A model generated the notes under the pieces. The model saw only the letters and a list, made by a program, of their open reading frames with translations. It ran no database searches and was not told where the DNA came from. A DNA stretch of 15,165 bases from CAIYXV01 sp035506255 (GTDB lineage: Bacteria; Margulisbacteria; WOR-1; XYC2-FULL-46-14; WPAF01): the NCBI GenBank assembly GCA_035506255.1, contig DATJPS010000027.1, positions 1 through 15,165 on the forward strand. The letters are read 5' to 3'. The position numbers and the translations under genes were made by a program. Within the stretch, counting starts at the first letter, position 1. The number at the start of each line of letters is the position of its first letter. This document shows positions 1-7,074 of this stretch, one piece after another.

Positions 1-951
1 GCGGCGGTTCTTTAGCGCCCCATCGGCATGGATCCCCGATTCGTGCGCGAACGCGTTGGAACCGACTCCCACTTGATTGACCGGGATCGGGATCCCGAAG
101 GCATAAGAAGCGTACTTTGCAAACGCCCAGATCTTGTTCAGCTTGGTCTCCGGCGGGCAAAGGTTCCGGTCGCGCAATCCACTTCCGTACTTGAGCGCCA
201 GCAGGACCGAAAGCAGGTCGGCGTTGCCGGCCCGTTCCCCGACCGCGTTGATCGTGGTGTTGATATAGGCGTCCTGGCCACCGTCGATCGCGCCCACCGC
301 GCCTGCCACCGAGCAAGCCACTCCCATTCCCAGGTCGTTATGGCAATGCAGTTCGACCGGCATCGTCGTTTTCTTGGCGATGTTCTTTATCCGGTCGTAG
401 ATCGTGGCCGGATCGTCGACGCCGAGCGTGTCGCAATAGCGGATCCTTTTCGCTCCGTGCTCTTTCGCCGCTTTGGCATAGCGTATCAGATAATCCATGT
501 CGGTGCGGGATGCGTCTTCGGCGTTCACGCCCACCGTTTCCGCGCCTAGTTTATAGGCGGTGTCGGTCGCTTCGGTCATCAATTTAATGACGTCGTCCTC
601 GTCCATCTTCCCCATGAACTTGCCGTCAAGCATGATGCGGGAGGTGGAGATGGAAAGGTTAAGGTGCTTTATCTTGGGGACCAGCTGGAATGAAAGCTCG
701 ACGTCCTTTTTAACGGCGCGGGCCCAGCCCTCCAACCGGATCGGGGCCAGTACCCCCATTTCGGACAGCTCGATATTGGCATTTATATAATTAGTTTCGT
801 GATGAGTAAAGGGAAAACCGAACTCTGACTGGAAAACGCCCATTTCGTTCAGATACCAGTTGACCATCGTCTTCTGCAACTTGGCCAGGCCGATCATCGC
901 GGTCTGCACCCCGTCGCGGTTCGTTACATCTATTATATATACTCTTGCCAT
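1..951 (-). CDS. Homocitrate/2-isopropylmalate synthase family protein (DRE-TIM acyltransferase), 3' end outside window
   Basis: A reading frame of 317 codons stays open to the left edge, so the C-terminus is missing. It belongs to the DRE-TIM metallolyase family, in which acetyl-CoA is condensed with a 2-oxoacid. Visible motifs are TNRDGVQTA (residues 10-18, with metal ligand D13), the metal-binding HCHND (202-206), NAVGERAGN (235-243) and HESGIHADG (303-311). Usual homologues have TLRDGEQ at the first motif, so TNRDGVQ marks a distinct subgroup. I cannot tell homocitrate synthase (NifV-like), 2-isopropylmalate synthase, citramalate synthase or Re-citrate synthase apart, nor see whether a LeuA-type regulatory domain follows. 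The ATG at 949-951 has a strong AAGGAGG ribosome site (956-962) four bases upstream. The gene diverges from the pilin gene across an 80-base gap. Confidence 0.85.
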   Translation of the reverse strand, partial: MARVYIIDVTNRDGVQTAMIGLAKLQKTMVNWYLNEMGVFQSEFGFPFTHHETNYINANIELSEMGVLAPIRLEGWARAVKKDVELSFQLVPKIKHLNLSISTSRIMLDGKFMGKMDEDDVIKLMTEATDTAYKLGAETVGVNAEDASRTDMDYLIRYAKAAKEHGAKRIRYCDTLGVDDPATIYDRIKNIAKKTTMPVELHCHNDLGMGVACSVAGAVGAIDGGQDAYINTTINAVGERAGNADLLSVLLALKYGSGLRDRNLCPPETKLNKIWAFAKYASYAFGIPIPVNQVGVGSNAFAHESGIHADGALKNRR

Positions 952-962
952 TTTTCCTCCTT

Positions 963-1005
963 GATAGCTATCTGCAATTTTACAATAATTTGCGCCCTTT
1001 CGCAA
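963..1005 (-). promoter_or_regulatory. Sigma70-type promoter of the acyltransferase gene, with two dyad symmetries
   Basis: On the minus strand, TTGCGA (1000-1005) and TAAAAT (977-982) are separated by exactly 17 bases, a good -35/-10 pair. The predicted start near 970 gives a short leader containing the AAGGAGG site. Two symmetrical elements sit here. A 5-base inverted repeat TTGCG-N6-CGCAA (990-994 and 1001-1005) has its right arm in the -35 box, and a perfect 10-base palindrome GATAGCTATC (963-972) covers the predicted transcription start. Either could be an operator. The motifs are seen directly; their regulatory role is inferred. Confidence 0.55.
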
Positions 1006-1015
1006 GATTTCCTCG

Positions 1016-1024
1016 TGTTATAAT
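1016..1024 (+). promoter_or_regulatory. Extended -10 promoter of the pilin-like gene, probably leaderless
   Basis: TGTTATAAT is a perfect extended -10 element (TGn plus consensus hexamer) with no recognisable -35 box at 17-18 bases. Only seven bases separate the hexamer from the ATG at 1032, so transcription should start at or next to the start codon. There is no Shine-Dalgarno sequence. The same box precedes four other genes in the window. Confidence 0.6.
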
Positions 1025-1031
1025 AATTAAC

Positions 1032-1934
1032 ATGCGGGCCACGGCAAATAAAGGTTATACCATTATTGAGGCTTTGCTGATCATCGCGATCATCGGTATG
1101 ATGACCGCTTTCGTCGTCTCGGCCTTCCGCAATTTCTCCCCCATCGCGAAAGAATCGGTGGAAAAGGATACGATCGCCAAGATAAAGACCGGGATCATCA
1201 ATTACTACCTCGATCCCAATGCGGGCAATAATTCCTCGTTCCCTCCACAGCTCGACACCGCGGAGGTCGGCACCTATGCTTCGTCCAACAATCCGTTCTT
1301 CAACTATGTGCTTCAGCAGCCGGTCCAGGACGGCTGGAAAAAGATCGACGTCAATTCATGGGAATGTGAATCCTCGGGAAATTCTTACAAATATTATCCG
1401 CAACAAGCCGGGCTGTTCGTGTTGATCGGGTCTTCCACCCCTTCGACCACAACTACCACAACGACCAGTACTACCAGTACAACGACGAGCACAACAACAA
1501 CAACTACTACTACTACCACTACGACCACTACAACGACTACTACTACGACAACGACGACGACAACGACGACTACAACGACTACAACTACAACAACCACGAC
1601 AACAACAACTACTACTACCACTACGACGACAACTCTGGGTACACCCACCGTCGTAACGACCGCCGCCACCAGTGTTCAGCGCACCAACGCCAATCTCAAT
1701 ATGACCTATAGTTTCGGCTCGTATGGGTCTGGGAACGTAAGGTTCCAGTACCGTAAATCGACCAGCGGCTCATGGACCGCCACCGGTTGGACCAGTAAAT
1801 CAGGATCGGGGAACTATTCAAAGAATGTCGGGGGGATGTCGTCCAACAGCTTGTATTACTTCTATGCTCAATTGCAGTACGGTAGCGGCACAACGATCTC
1901 CGGGTCAACCCTTACCTTCAATACTTTGCCTTAA
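1032..1934 (+). CDS. Type IV pilin-like / type II secretion pseudopilin with poly-threonine linker and C-terminal Fn3-like domain
   Basis: This 300-residue protein has a class III (prepilin) signal: a short leader MRATANKG, cleavage after Gly8, mature Tyr1 and the invariant Glu5, followed by a hydrophobic helix (IIEALLIIAIIGMM). Residues about 30-135 look like a GspG-type pilin head (NPFF..VL..PV.DGW). Residues 139-201 form a Thr/Ser linker of 60 Thr and 3 Ser, ending in 48 consecutive Thr. Residues 202-300 resemble a fibronectin type III fold (VTTAATS at the start, LYYFYAQLQYG near the end). It is likely a surface-exposed minor pilin or pseudopilin carrying an adhesive domain on a stalk. I chose ATG 1032 rather than an in-frame ATG 29 codons upstream because the signal peptide and the -10 box fit only the later start. 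The stop overlaps that of the convergent sensor gene. Confidence 0.82.
   Translation: MRATANKGYTIIEALLIIAIIGMMTAFVVSAFRNFSPIAKESVEKDTIAKIKTGIINYYLDPNAGNNSSFPPQLDTAEVGTYASSNNPFFNYVLQQPVQDGWKKIDVNSWECESSGNSYKYYPQQAGLFVLIGSSTPSTTTTTTTSTTSTTTSTTTTTTTTTTTTTTTTTTTTTTTTTTTTTTTTTTTTTTTTTTTTTTTTLGTPTVVTTAATSVQRTNANLNMTYSFGSYGSGNVRFQYRKSTSGSWTATGWTSKSGSGNYSKNVGGMSSNSLYYFYAQLQYGSGTTISGSTLTFNTLP
1446..1634 (+). repeat. Threonine/serine codon tract (63 codons) in the pilin gene
   Basis: Every codon from 1446 to 1634 encodes Thr except three Ser codons at 1467, 1476 and 1488. The 48 consecutive Thr codons from 1491 use all four synonyms (17 ACT, 15 ACA, 12 ACG, 4 ACC) in irregular order, so this is not a clean DNA microsatellite. 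Length is probably constrained at protein level, as a mucin-like linker that could be O-glycosylated. Assembly across it from short reads could still be wrong. Confidence 0.95.
1931..1934. other. Palindromic TTAA supplying both stop codons of a convergent pair
   Basis: TAA at 1932-1934 ends the pilin gene and TAA (reverse of 1931-1933) ends the sensor gene. The two genes overlap by four bases, so no intergenic terminator exists and I see no hairpin plus T-run beside it. Confidence 0.95.
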
Positions 1935-2980
1935 TTCGGGGAGTTCTTTCTATCAAGCTCGGAGATCATGCTCTCGACCGTTCCTTGTAATTCCTTCAAT
2001 TCGTCGCCGCGCGGGATATTTGTCTTATGCACTATGCCGCATTTATCGGTAATTTGTTTCAGCTGCCGATTGACCTGATCGATCGGCCGCACTACAAAAT
2101 ACTGTAAAAGGATAATGACGGTTATCGCTGCCAGCAGGAACATCCCTCCCCGATTGAGCGTCAACAGATCGTAAAATACGATCGACTGGAAATGCAGGTC
2201 CCGGGGGAGCTCGGCTTTGATCACGATCGCCGGTTTGCGGAATATATCATTCATCAGCAGATAACCGAACATATCATCCGCACTGCCGGTCCTTAATATG
2301 ATCGGCGTCTTCGCCAGCAAAGGAAGGACGTCCTTCACTTCGGGCGGGGGTTCGGCGGCGTTGAGCGGGTATGCCGTGGCAAGAATATGCGTCACCGATA
2401 CCAGCCGGTCGACCTGTGAACTGTCCAGGAATCGTCCCATCATCAGCGTTCCTCTCGGCGGGCCGGAACGGTCGCTTTTTAATATCTGCCTCGCGACCAC
2501 CATCATCGCTCCGCGCGGGGTCAGGATCAGGCCATGGGTCTCCTCTTTATTGGGAGGGCAGGTAAAACCGGCGATCAAATTTTTTTCTGTTACCTGGTCT
2601 ATCGGCGACAAAGTGTCCGGATCGGCAGTGAATTCGGACGAGTAGACGATTTTCCCTTTCTCGTCGCTGAACAGGATCATGCCGATCTTTAAATTATCGA
2701 AGGTCTGGGGTACCAGGTTCGAGGTCTTGAAGCCCGGGTTATTATTCTTAATGAATGCGTACGCATCGTCCCAGGTCGCCCAGTCCCGCACCACATGGTC
2801 GAACATGGAGTAATTGTCATCCATAAAATAAAGGATCCGTCCCATATCCATTATGGAGTTCTGCTTTTCAAGCCCATCAAAACGGTCAAGAACGATACGC
2901 CTTGCCACCACGTCAGAAAGGCCGTAGAAGACCATAAAAACGATGAAGATTATCAGTATGATTTTTGTTTTAAAGGTCAT
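1931..2980 (-). CDS. Membrane sensor protein with CHASE4 and HAMP domains, no output domain
   Basis: The 349-residue protein has an N-terminal membrane helix (about 7-25), an extracytoplasmic domain (about 40-270) with the CHASE4 signature DWATWDDAY (66-74), a second membrane helix (about 279-298) and a HAMP linker (RPIDQVNRQLKQI, then GDELKEL near 325-331). It stops about ten residues after the HAMP coiled coil. CHASE4-HAMP proteins normally continue into a histidine kinase, GGDEF or methyl-accepting domain; none is present. It may act through a partner or be a truncated gene. ATG 2978-2980 is preceded by AAAGGGAG, which supports it over an in-frame start 31 codons earlier at 3073. That earlier start would abut the divergent gene and adds no signal-like sequence. 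Its stop codon shares the TTAA palindrome with the pilin stop. Confidence 0.8.
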   Translation of the reverse strand: MTFKTKIILIIFIVFMVFYGLSDVVARRIVLDRFDGLEKQNSIMDMGRILYFMDDNYSMFDHVVRDWATWDDAYAFIKNNNPGFKTSNLVPQTFDNLKIGMILFSDEKGKIVYSSEFTADPDTLSPIDQVTEKNLIAGFTCPPNKEETHGLILTPRGAMMVVARQILKSDRSGPPRGTLMMGRFLDSSQVDRLVSVTHILATAYPLNAAEPPPEVKDVLPLLAKTPIILRTGSADDMFGYLLMNDIFRKPAIVIKAELPRDLHFQSIVFYDLLTLNRGGMFLLAAITVIILLQYFVVRPIDQVNRQLKQITDKCGIVHKTNIPRGDELKELQGTVESMISELDRKNSPN

Positions 2981-3005
2981 GGCCGCTCCCTTTAGCCCGT
3001 ATTTT

Positions 3006-3036
3006 AATGTAATGCCTGAATATAAGCAAGCGTCAA
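3006..3036 (-). promoter_or_regulatory. Possible promoter of the CHASE4 sensor gene
   Basis: On the minus strand a TTGACG (3031-3036) is followed after 19 bases by TACATT (3006-3011). The -35 match is good, the spacing is long and the -10 imperfect, so this is only a candidate. The mRNA would have a leader carrying the AAAGGGAG ribosome site (2986-2993). Confidence 0.3.
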
Positions 3037-3048
3037 TACTTTCAAGAA

Positions 3049-3057
3049 TGGTATAAT
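3049..3057 (+). promoter_or_regulatory. Extended -10 promoter of the glycosylation-like operon
   Basis: TGGTATAAT carries the TGn extension and the consensus hexamer; no -35 box is evident. The hexamer ends 16 bases before ATG 3074, predicting a leader of about ten bases without a clear ribosome site. Confidence 0.55.
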
Positions 3058-3073
3058 TACATATTCGGGTCAA

Positions 3074-3871
3074 ATGAAAAGAGCTTTTTTGTTCGCGTCC
3101 TTGTTCTTACTGTTAGCGGCGCCTTGCTGTTACGCCGGCCGCATCAGTCTGGTCACGACCGTGACGTCCGAAGTCGCCGGAGCGACATTGAACGTCAGCC
3201 TATCCGTGATCAATTCCGGGGACGAAGCCGCCCGCCGCTTTTCCCCCCATATCAATGCCGCGGGCCGGACGGTCTCCGCGGACCGGGCGAACGCTTTATC
3301 GCCCGGGGCGACCTACCGCACCGCTTTAAAATTCGACCTTAAATCCATAAAACCGGGGATCTATCCTCTTTTGATCGTGCTTAATTACGAGGACGCGAAC
3401 CAGCATCCATTTTCCGCGCTGGTGGCGCAAACATATAAATATGGAGCTACTCTCCTCCCCCTGACGAGTTGCGAGATCACACCGGTCCGCCTTTCCGGCA
3501 CAGCCCGTACCGAAGTGAAGGTCATGAACGGCGGCGGCAAGGGCCTCGCGGGAAGCGTGAAGCTTTTTCTCCCGAACGAACTGAAGGCGGACCCGAATGG
3601 TATAAAAATGGATCTTCTCGGAGGGAGCGAAAAGAACTTCAGCTTTACGCTCCGAAACCTCTCCGCCCTCAATGGCAGTTCGTACCAGATCTTCGCCATC
3701 ATCGAGTACGACCTGAACGATTTCCACCAAACCGTGATCACCCCCGGGACGGTTAGCGTAACGGCCCCCGGCTCCCTGCTCGATATCAGCACCTTTCAAT
3801 TGCTTTATATTTTTATCACGCTCATTGTGATCCTTATTGCCGTCCAGTTCGTGCCAAGAATACGTAAATGA
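3074..3871 (+). CDS. Membrane-anchored extracytoplasmic protein with Ig-like (CARDB/NEW3-type) domains
   Basis: The 265-residue product has a Sec signal peptide (1-21, cleavage likely after CYA), two beta-rich segments (about 22-125 and 130-232), and one C-terminal membrane helix (about 240-260) followed by a basic tail (RIRK). This is the topology of a protein held outside the membrane by its C-terminus. The beta segments resemble the CARDB/NEW3 Ig-like folds of COG1361/COG1470 surface proteins, for example the pattern LNVSLSVINSGDEAARRF. That is a weak family call made by eye. It is the first gene of a four-gene operon, and its stop overlaps the next start (ATGA), implying translational coupling. 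It may scaffold the membrane glycosyltransferase encoded next or be its substrate; neither is shown. Confidence 0.7.
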   Translation: MKRAFLFASLFLLLAAPCCYAGRISLVTTVTSEVAGATLNVSLSVINSGDEAARRFSPHINAAGRTVSADRANALSPGATYRTALKFDLKSIKPGIYPLLIVLNYEDANQHPFSALVAQTYKYGATLLPLTSCEITPVRLSGTARTEVKVMNGGGKGLAGSVKLFLPNELKADPNGIKMDLLGGSEKNFSFTLRNLSALNGSSYQIFAIIEYDLNDFHQTVITPGTVSVTAPGSLLDISTFQLLYIFITLIVILIAVQFVPRIRK

Positions 3872-5823
3872 TCCCACTCCCCGGCGGCGCAGCCTGGAAA
3901 GGGAAAAAGTATTTTATATCCGAGATCGTTGTATTCTCACTTATTTATCTTTTTCTGATAAGTTATTTTTCGCCTTCTCTGCTTTTTCTCAAAACGGTGA
4001 TCAACGGCGGAGATACCGGTTCGCATTTCCCCTGCGCGGTGTATCTTAAAGAATACCTTCTTCCGCATGGCAAGATCATGGGCTGGATGCCCGGCAATTA
4101 CGCCGGGTTCCCCCTCTTTTACCATTATTTTCCCCTCCCGTTCGTGCTGATCGCGCTGACCGGTTTTGTCTTGCCGATCGAGATCGCGTTCAAGCTCGGA
4201 ACGGTACTCGGCACCTTTCTGCTTCCGCTTTGCATCTACCTTTCATTCCGCGCGATGCGATATGATTTTCCCGCGCCCGTCGCCGCGGCCTGTTTTTCCC
4301 TCGCTTTTCTCTTTAACGAGGGGAATTCGATGTGGGGCGGCAATATCCCAAGCACTCTTTCCGGTGAATTCTGTTACAGCTTCGGCCTGGCGCTGGCCTT
4401 GCTGTTCCTTGGCGCGCTTTATAAAGGCGCAAAAGACAACAAATGGCGCATCCTGAACGTTATGCTTCTAATGTTGATCGGACTTAGCCATATTTACGCT
4501 TTGATATTCAGCTTCCTGCTAGGCGTATATTTCATCAGAAGGAACTGGCGTTACGTTTTTTCCGTTTACACGCTGGCCCTTCTGTTCCTTGCCCCCTGGC
4601 TGGTACCGGTACTGTTGAATTCGCCTTACACGACAGCGTTCATAACCAGATGGACGGTCAGTTCAGTGCTCGAAGTATTCCCGCCCGTGATGCTTCCTTT
4701 CATTTTACTATCGGCGTTCGCCTTCTTTTCCAGGCGCAAAGACGACCGGACGATATATCTCCTGTACGCGATAACTATTTGCGCGATCGCGTATCTGGTG
4801 TTTCCCTGTTTCGGCGTTCTCGATATAAGATTTGTCCCGTTCATCCAGCTATTGCTGGCGATCTTCGGCGCGACGGTCATTCCCGGGATCTTAAAGGGAT
4901 GGAGAATGAACTGGCTGGTCCCGATCGCACTGGCGCTCGCGGTCGTTCTGTTCGTTAGCGCGAACACCATATTTATCCGCAGTTGGATAAACTGGAACTA
5001 CAGCGGGTACGAAAGCAAGGCGTCCTGGCCGGTCCTGAACGGTATATCCTCCTATCTTGAAAATTCCAGCCCCGGACGCGTCGCCTGGGAACATTCGGCG
5101 GCCGATGAACAGCTGGGCTCGATCCGGACCCACGAGCTGCTCCCCTATTTCGCGAAGCGGGAAACTCTCGAAGGTATCCACATGCTCGGGTCGGTCTCCG
5201 CTCCCTTCGTTTTTTATATCGAATCGGAAATGTCGGCACAGCCTTGCAACCCGCTGCCGCAGTACGAATATTCACAACTTGACCTGGCGGCCGCGATCGA
5301 ACATTTCAAGCTTTTCAATGTCACTCAGTTCGTCGCGAGTTCCGACCGGGTCAAACGAGCAATAAGTGCTTTCCACGAGTTCAAACTGGAGAAGAGCTTT
5401 GGAAATTACAATATTTACAGGCTGACGACGAACCCGGGTATTTATGTCGAGCCGCTGAAGTACCGGCCGTTCCTGGTAAAGACGGATAACTGGAAGCGAA
5501 CGGCGTACGACTGGTTCAGGAAGAAAGGGATGCAGGATGTACACCTCGTCTTCTCGGGAGACGATAATCGGTTCGCAACCGGTGAGCTCGCGCCGGTCCC
5601 GTATCCCAAAAAGCAGATCGTGGTCAAGGCCGTTATGCTCCCGGAAAAAATAATGATCGAGACCAGCGATCCCTCGCGCCCGCTGCTCGTCAAAGTTTCC
5701 TACCACCCGAACTGGAGGGTGACGGGAGCGGACCGTGTTTATCTTACGACCCCGTCGTTCATGCTGATATTCCCAAAAGAGAAGAAAATCACGCTCGAAT
5801 TCAAATACGGGTGGTACTTCTAG
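3868..5823 (+). CDS. Polytopic membrane protein of the GT-C glycosyltransferase-like / PTPS-related family
   Basis: The 651-residue protein has roughly 10-12 membrane helices in residues 18-370 and a large soluble C-terminal part (370-651). Loop 1 after the first helix holds INGGDTGSHF (D49, H53) and then GWMPGNYAGFPLFYHYFPLPF split over residues 72-92. This acidic first-loop layout is typical of GT-C enzymes, which use polyprenyl-phosphate sugars outside the membrane, and of the PF10131 '6-pyruvoyl-tetrahydropterin synthase-related' membrane proteins. A pterin role is not implied. The C-terminus ends abruptly at KYGWYF, where I would expect a last membrane helix in such proteins. Start overlaps the previous gene by ATGA and the stop abuts the next ATG. 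The GT2 two genes downstream could make its lipid-linked donor. Sugar and acceptor are unknown. Confidence 0.72.
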   Translation: MIPLPGGAAWKGKKYFISEIVVFSLIYLFLISYFSPSLLFLKTVINGGDTGSHFPCAVYLKEYLLPHGKIMGWMPGNYAGFPLFYHYFPLPFVLIALTGFVLPIEIAFKLGTVLGTFLLPLCIYLSFRAMRYDFPAPVAAACFSLAFLFNEGNSMWGGNIPSTLSGEFCYSFGLALALLFLGALYKGAKDNKWRILNVMLLMLIGLSHIYALIFSFLLGVYFIRRNWRYVFSVYTLALLFLAPWLVPVLLNSPYTTAFITRWTVSSVLEVFPPVMLPFILLSAFAFFSRRKDDRTIYLLYAITICAIAYLVFPCFGVLDIRFVPFIQLLLAIFGATVIPGILKGWRMNWLVPIALALAVVLFVSANTIFIRSWINWNYSGYESKASWPVLNGISSYLENSSPGRVAWEHSAADEQLGSIRTHELLPYFAKRETLEGIHMLGSVSAPFVFYIESEMSAQPCNPLPQYEYSQLDLAAAIEHFKLFNVTQFVASSDRVKRAISAFHEFKLEKSFGNYNIYRLTTNPGIYVEPLKYRPFLVKTDNWKRTAYDWFRKKGMQDVHLVFSGDDNRFATGELAPVPYPKKQIVVKAVMLPEKIMIETSDPSRPLLVKVSYHPNWRVTGADRVYLTTPSFMLIFPKEKKITLEFKYGWYF

Positions 5824-7065
5824 ATGGCGATCCTCCTTGTTAACCCGTCGTTCGAGGGGCTGGTCAGTAAAAAGGGGCGCCTTTATAACTGGCATTTTCC
5901 GCCGCTAGACCTGCTGAACATTTCAGCGATACTTAAGGGCCTCGGCAAACGGACCAAAGTGCTCGACCTCCGCGTCCGGCCTCTCGCCGACGATGAGCTG
6001 ACGAAAGAATTCGACGCCGCGGAAAAAGTGATCCTTACCAGCTCGCCGCTCGACCGCTGGCAGTGCCCGAACCTCGATCTGGAGCCGGTATTCCGGCTTG
6101 CTTCGCTCGTCAGGGATAAAAGCAAGCTCATCCTCATCGGGGCGCACGGCACCAAGCGGACGGGAGCGGCGACCGTCATCGAGGGCGAACCCGAAGGGAA
6201 AATAAGTGCGCTTTTCGGCGGCAAGGAATTGAGATTTGAAGAATTCCCGGTCCCCGACTACGGCGCCGTCAGCATCAAGGACTACAGGTATGAGCTCCTC
6301 GGCGGGGATTTCGCCTTGCTGCAATTCTCCCGCGGCTGTCCTTTCGATTGCATCTTTTGCCTGAAGAAAATGTACGGTGACGGGTACCGGATGAAGTCAC
6401 CGGATAAATTCATTAATGAGATCGAATACGTGGTGCGCGATATCCGCGCCAGGTCGGTCTATTTCTACGACCTGACCTTTACCGCGCACCGGCCTTCGGT
6501 CCTGGAGATATGCTGGCTGATAAAGGAACGCGGTTTGAAGTTCGACTGGTGCTGCCAGACCAGGGCCGAAATGGTGGACGAAGAACTATTGCGGGAAATG
6601 AGGGCGGCGGGATGTAAGCTGATACACTTCGGCGTCGAATCGGGTTCGGAAAAGGTCTCGAAGTCACTTGATAAACGGATAGACATACAACAAATCAAGA
6701 AAGGGGTCGCGCTCGCAAAAAGAGCGGGGATCCCCGTCGCCTGTTTCTTCATGTTCGGATTTCCCGGGGAAAAGTTATCGGACATGGAGAAGACCATCGA
6801 TCTTGCGGTCGCGCTCGATCCCGATTACGCCTCCTTCCACATCGCCATCCCATATCCTGGAACAAAGTTCCACCAGCTGGCCAGCATGGCGGAGGAATGC
6901 CCCGAAATGTATAATAAAGAGGTGCCGTCCGATGAATTAAGGGCTATCTCTCGGAAGGCGTTCATGAAGTTCTATCTCCGCCCGCGGTACATCCTTAAAA
7001 AGATGTTCACCCGGCCGGCAGAACTGGCATCAAAGGTCCGGTTATTTCTTGATTTTATAAAATAG
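5824..7065 (+). CDS. Radical SAM protein with degenerate B12-binding-like N-terminal domain
   Basis: The 413-residue protein holds the radical SAM cluster motif GCPFDCIFC (C172, C176, C179). It is followed by a TIM-barrel-like core with YFYDLTF, HFGVESGSE and MFGFPGE, usual for the BchE/HpnP/MiaB-like branch. Residues 1-140 resemble the cobalamin-binding Rossmann fold (PPLDLLNISAILKGLG; IGAHGT; IEGEPEGKISALF). The DxHxxG cobalt-ligating motif is missing and the domain looks shortened, so B12 binding is doubtful. Its substrate is unknown; in an envelope operon a lipid, sugar or peptide modification is plausible. The ATG directly follows the previous stop (TAGATG) with GGGTGG nine bases before it, so it should be co-translated with the membrane protein. 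Confidence 0.85.
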   Translation: MAILLVNPSFEGLVSKKGRLYNWHFPPLDLLNISAILKGLGKRTKVLDLRVRPLADDELTKEFDAAEKVILTSSPLDRWQCPNLDLEPVFRLASLVRDKSKLILIGAHGTKRTGAATVIEGEPEGKISALFGGKELRFEEFPVPDYGAVSIKDYRYELLGGDFALLQFSRGCPFDCIFCLKKMYGDGYRMKSPDKFINEIEYVVRDIRARSVYFYDLTFTAHRPSVLEICWLIKERGLKFDWCCQTRAEMVDEELLREMRAAGCKLIHFGVESGSEKVSKSLDKRIDIQQIKKGVALAKRAGIPVACFFMFGFPGEKLSDMEKTIDLAVALDPDYASFHIAIPYPGTKFHQLASMAEECPEMYNKEVPSDELRAISRKAFMKFYLRPRYILKKMFTRPAELASKVRLFLDFIK

Positions 7066-7074
7066 GAGCTCGCG

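Noticed and set aside
945..1031. Upstream extension of the pilin gene to an ATG at 945
   Set aside because: It would put 29 residues before the prepilin leader, overlap the acyltransferase start and run through both promoters; the ATG at 1032 gives a proper short leader.
1446..1634. Tract as a CRISPR, tandem repeat or mobile element
   Set aside because: There is no repeat-spacer pattern and no fixed unit longer than a codon; it reads in frame as Thr/Ser.
1394..1669. Minus-strand frame encoding a long poly-valine protein
   Set aside because: It is the mirror of the Thr codon tract in the pilin gene; it has no ribosome site and no fold, and the plus-strand gene has a clear signal peptide and domains.
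3074..3140. Lipoprotein signal in the Ig-like protein (Cys near residue 18)
   Set aside because: The residue before the Cys is Pro, which does not fit a lipobox; a normal signal peptide cut after CYA plus a C-terminal membrane helix explains it.
3868..5823. Pterin synthase function for the large membrane protein
   Set aside because: The family name 'PTPS-related' is historical; the protein is polytopic with a GT-C-like first loop and has no pterin-synthase motif that I can see.
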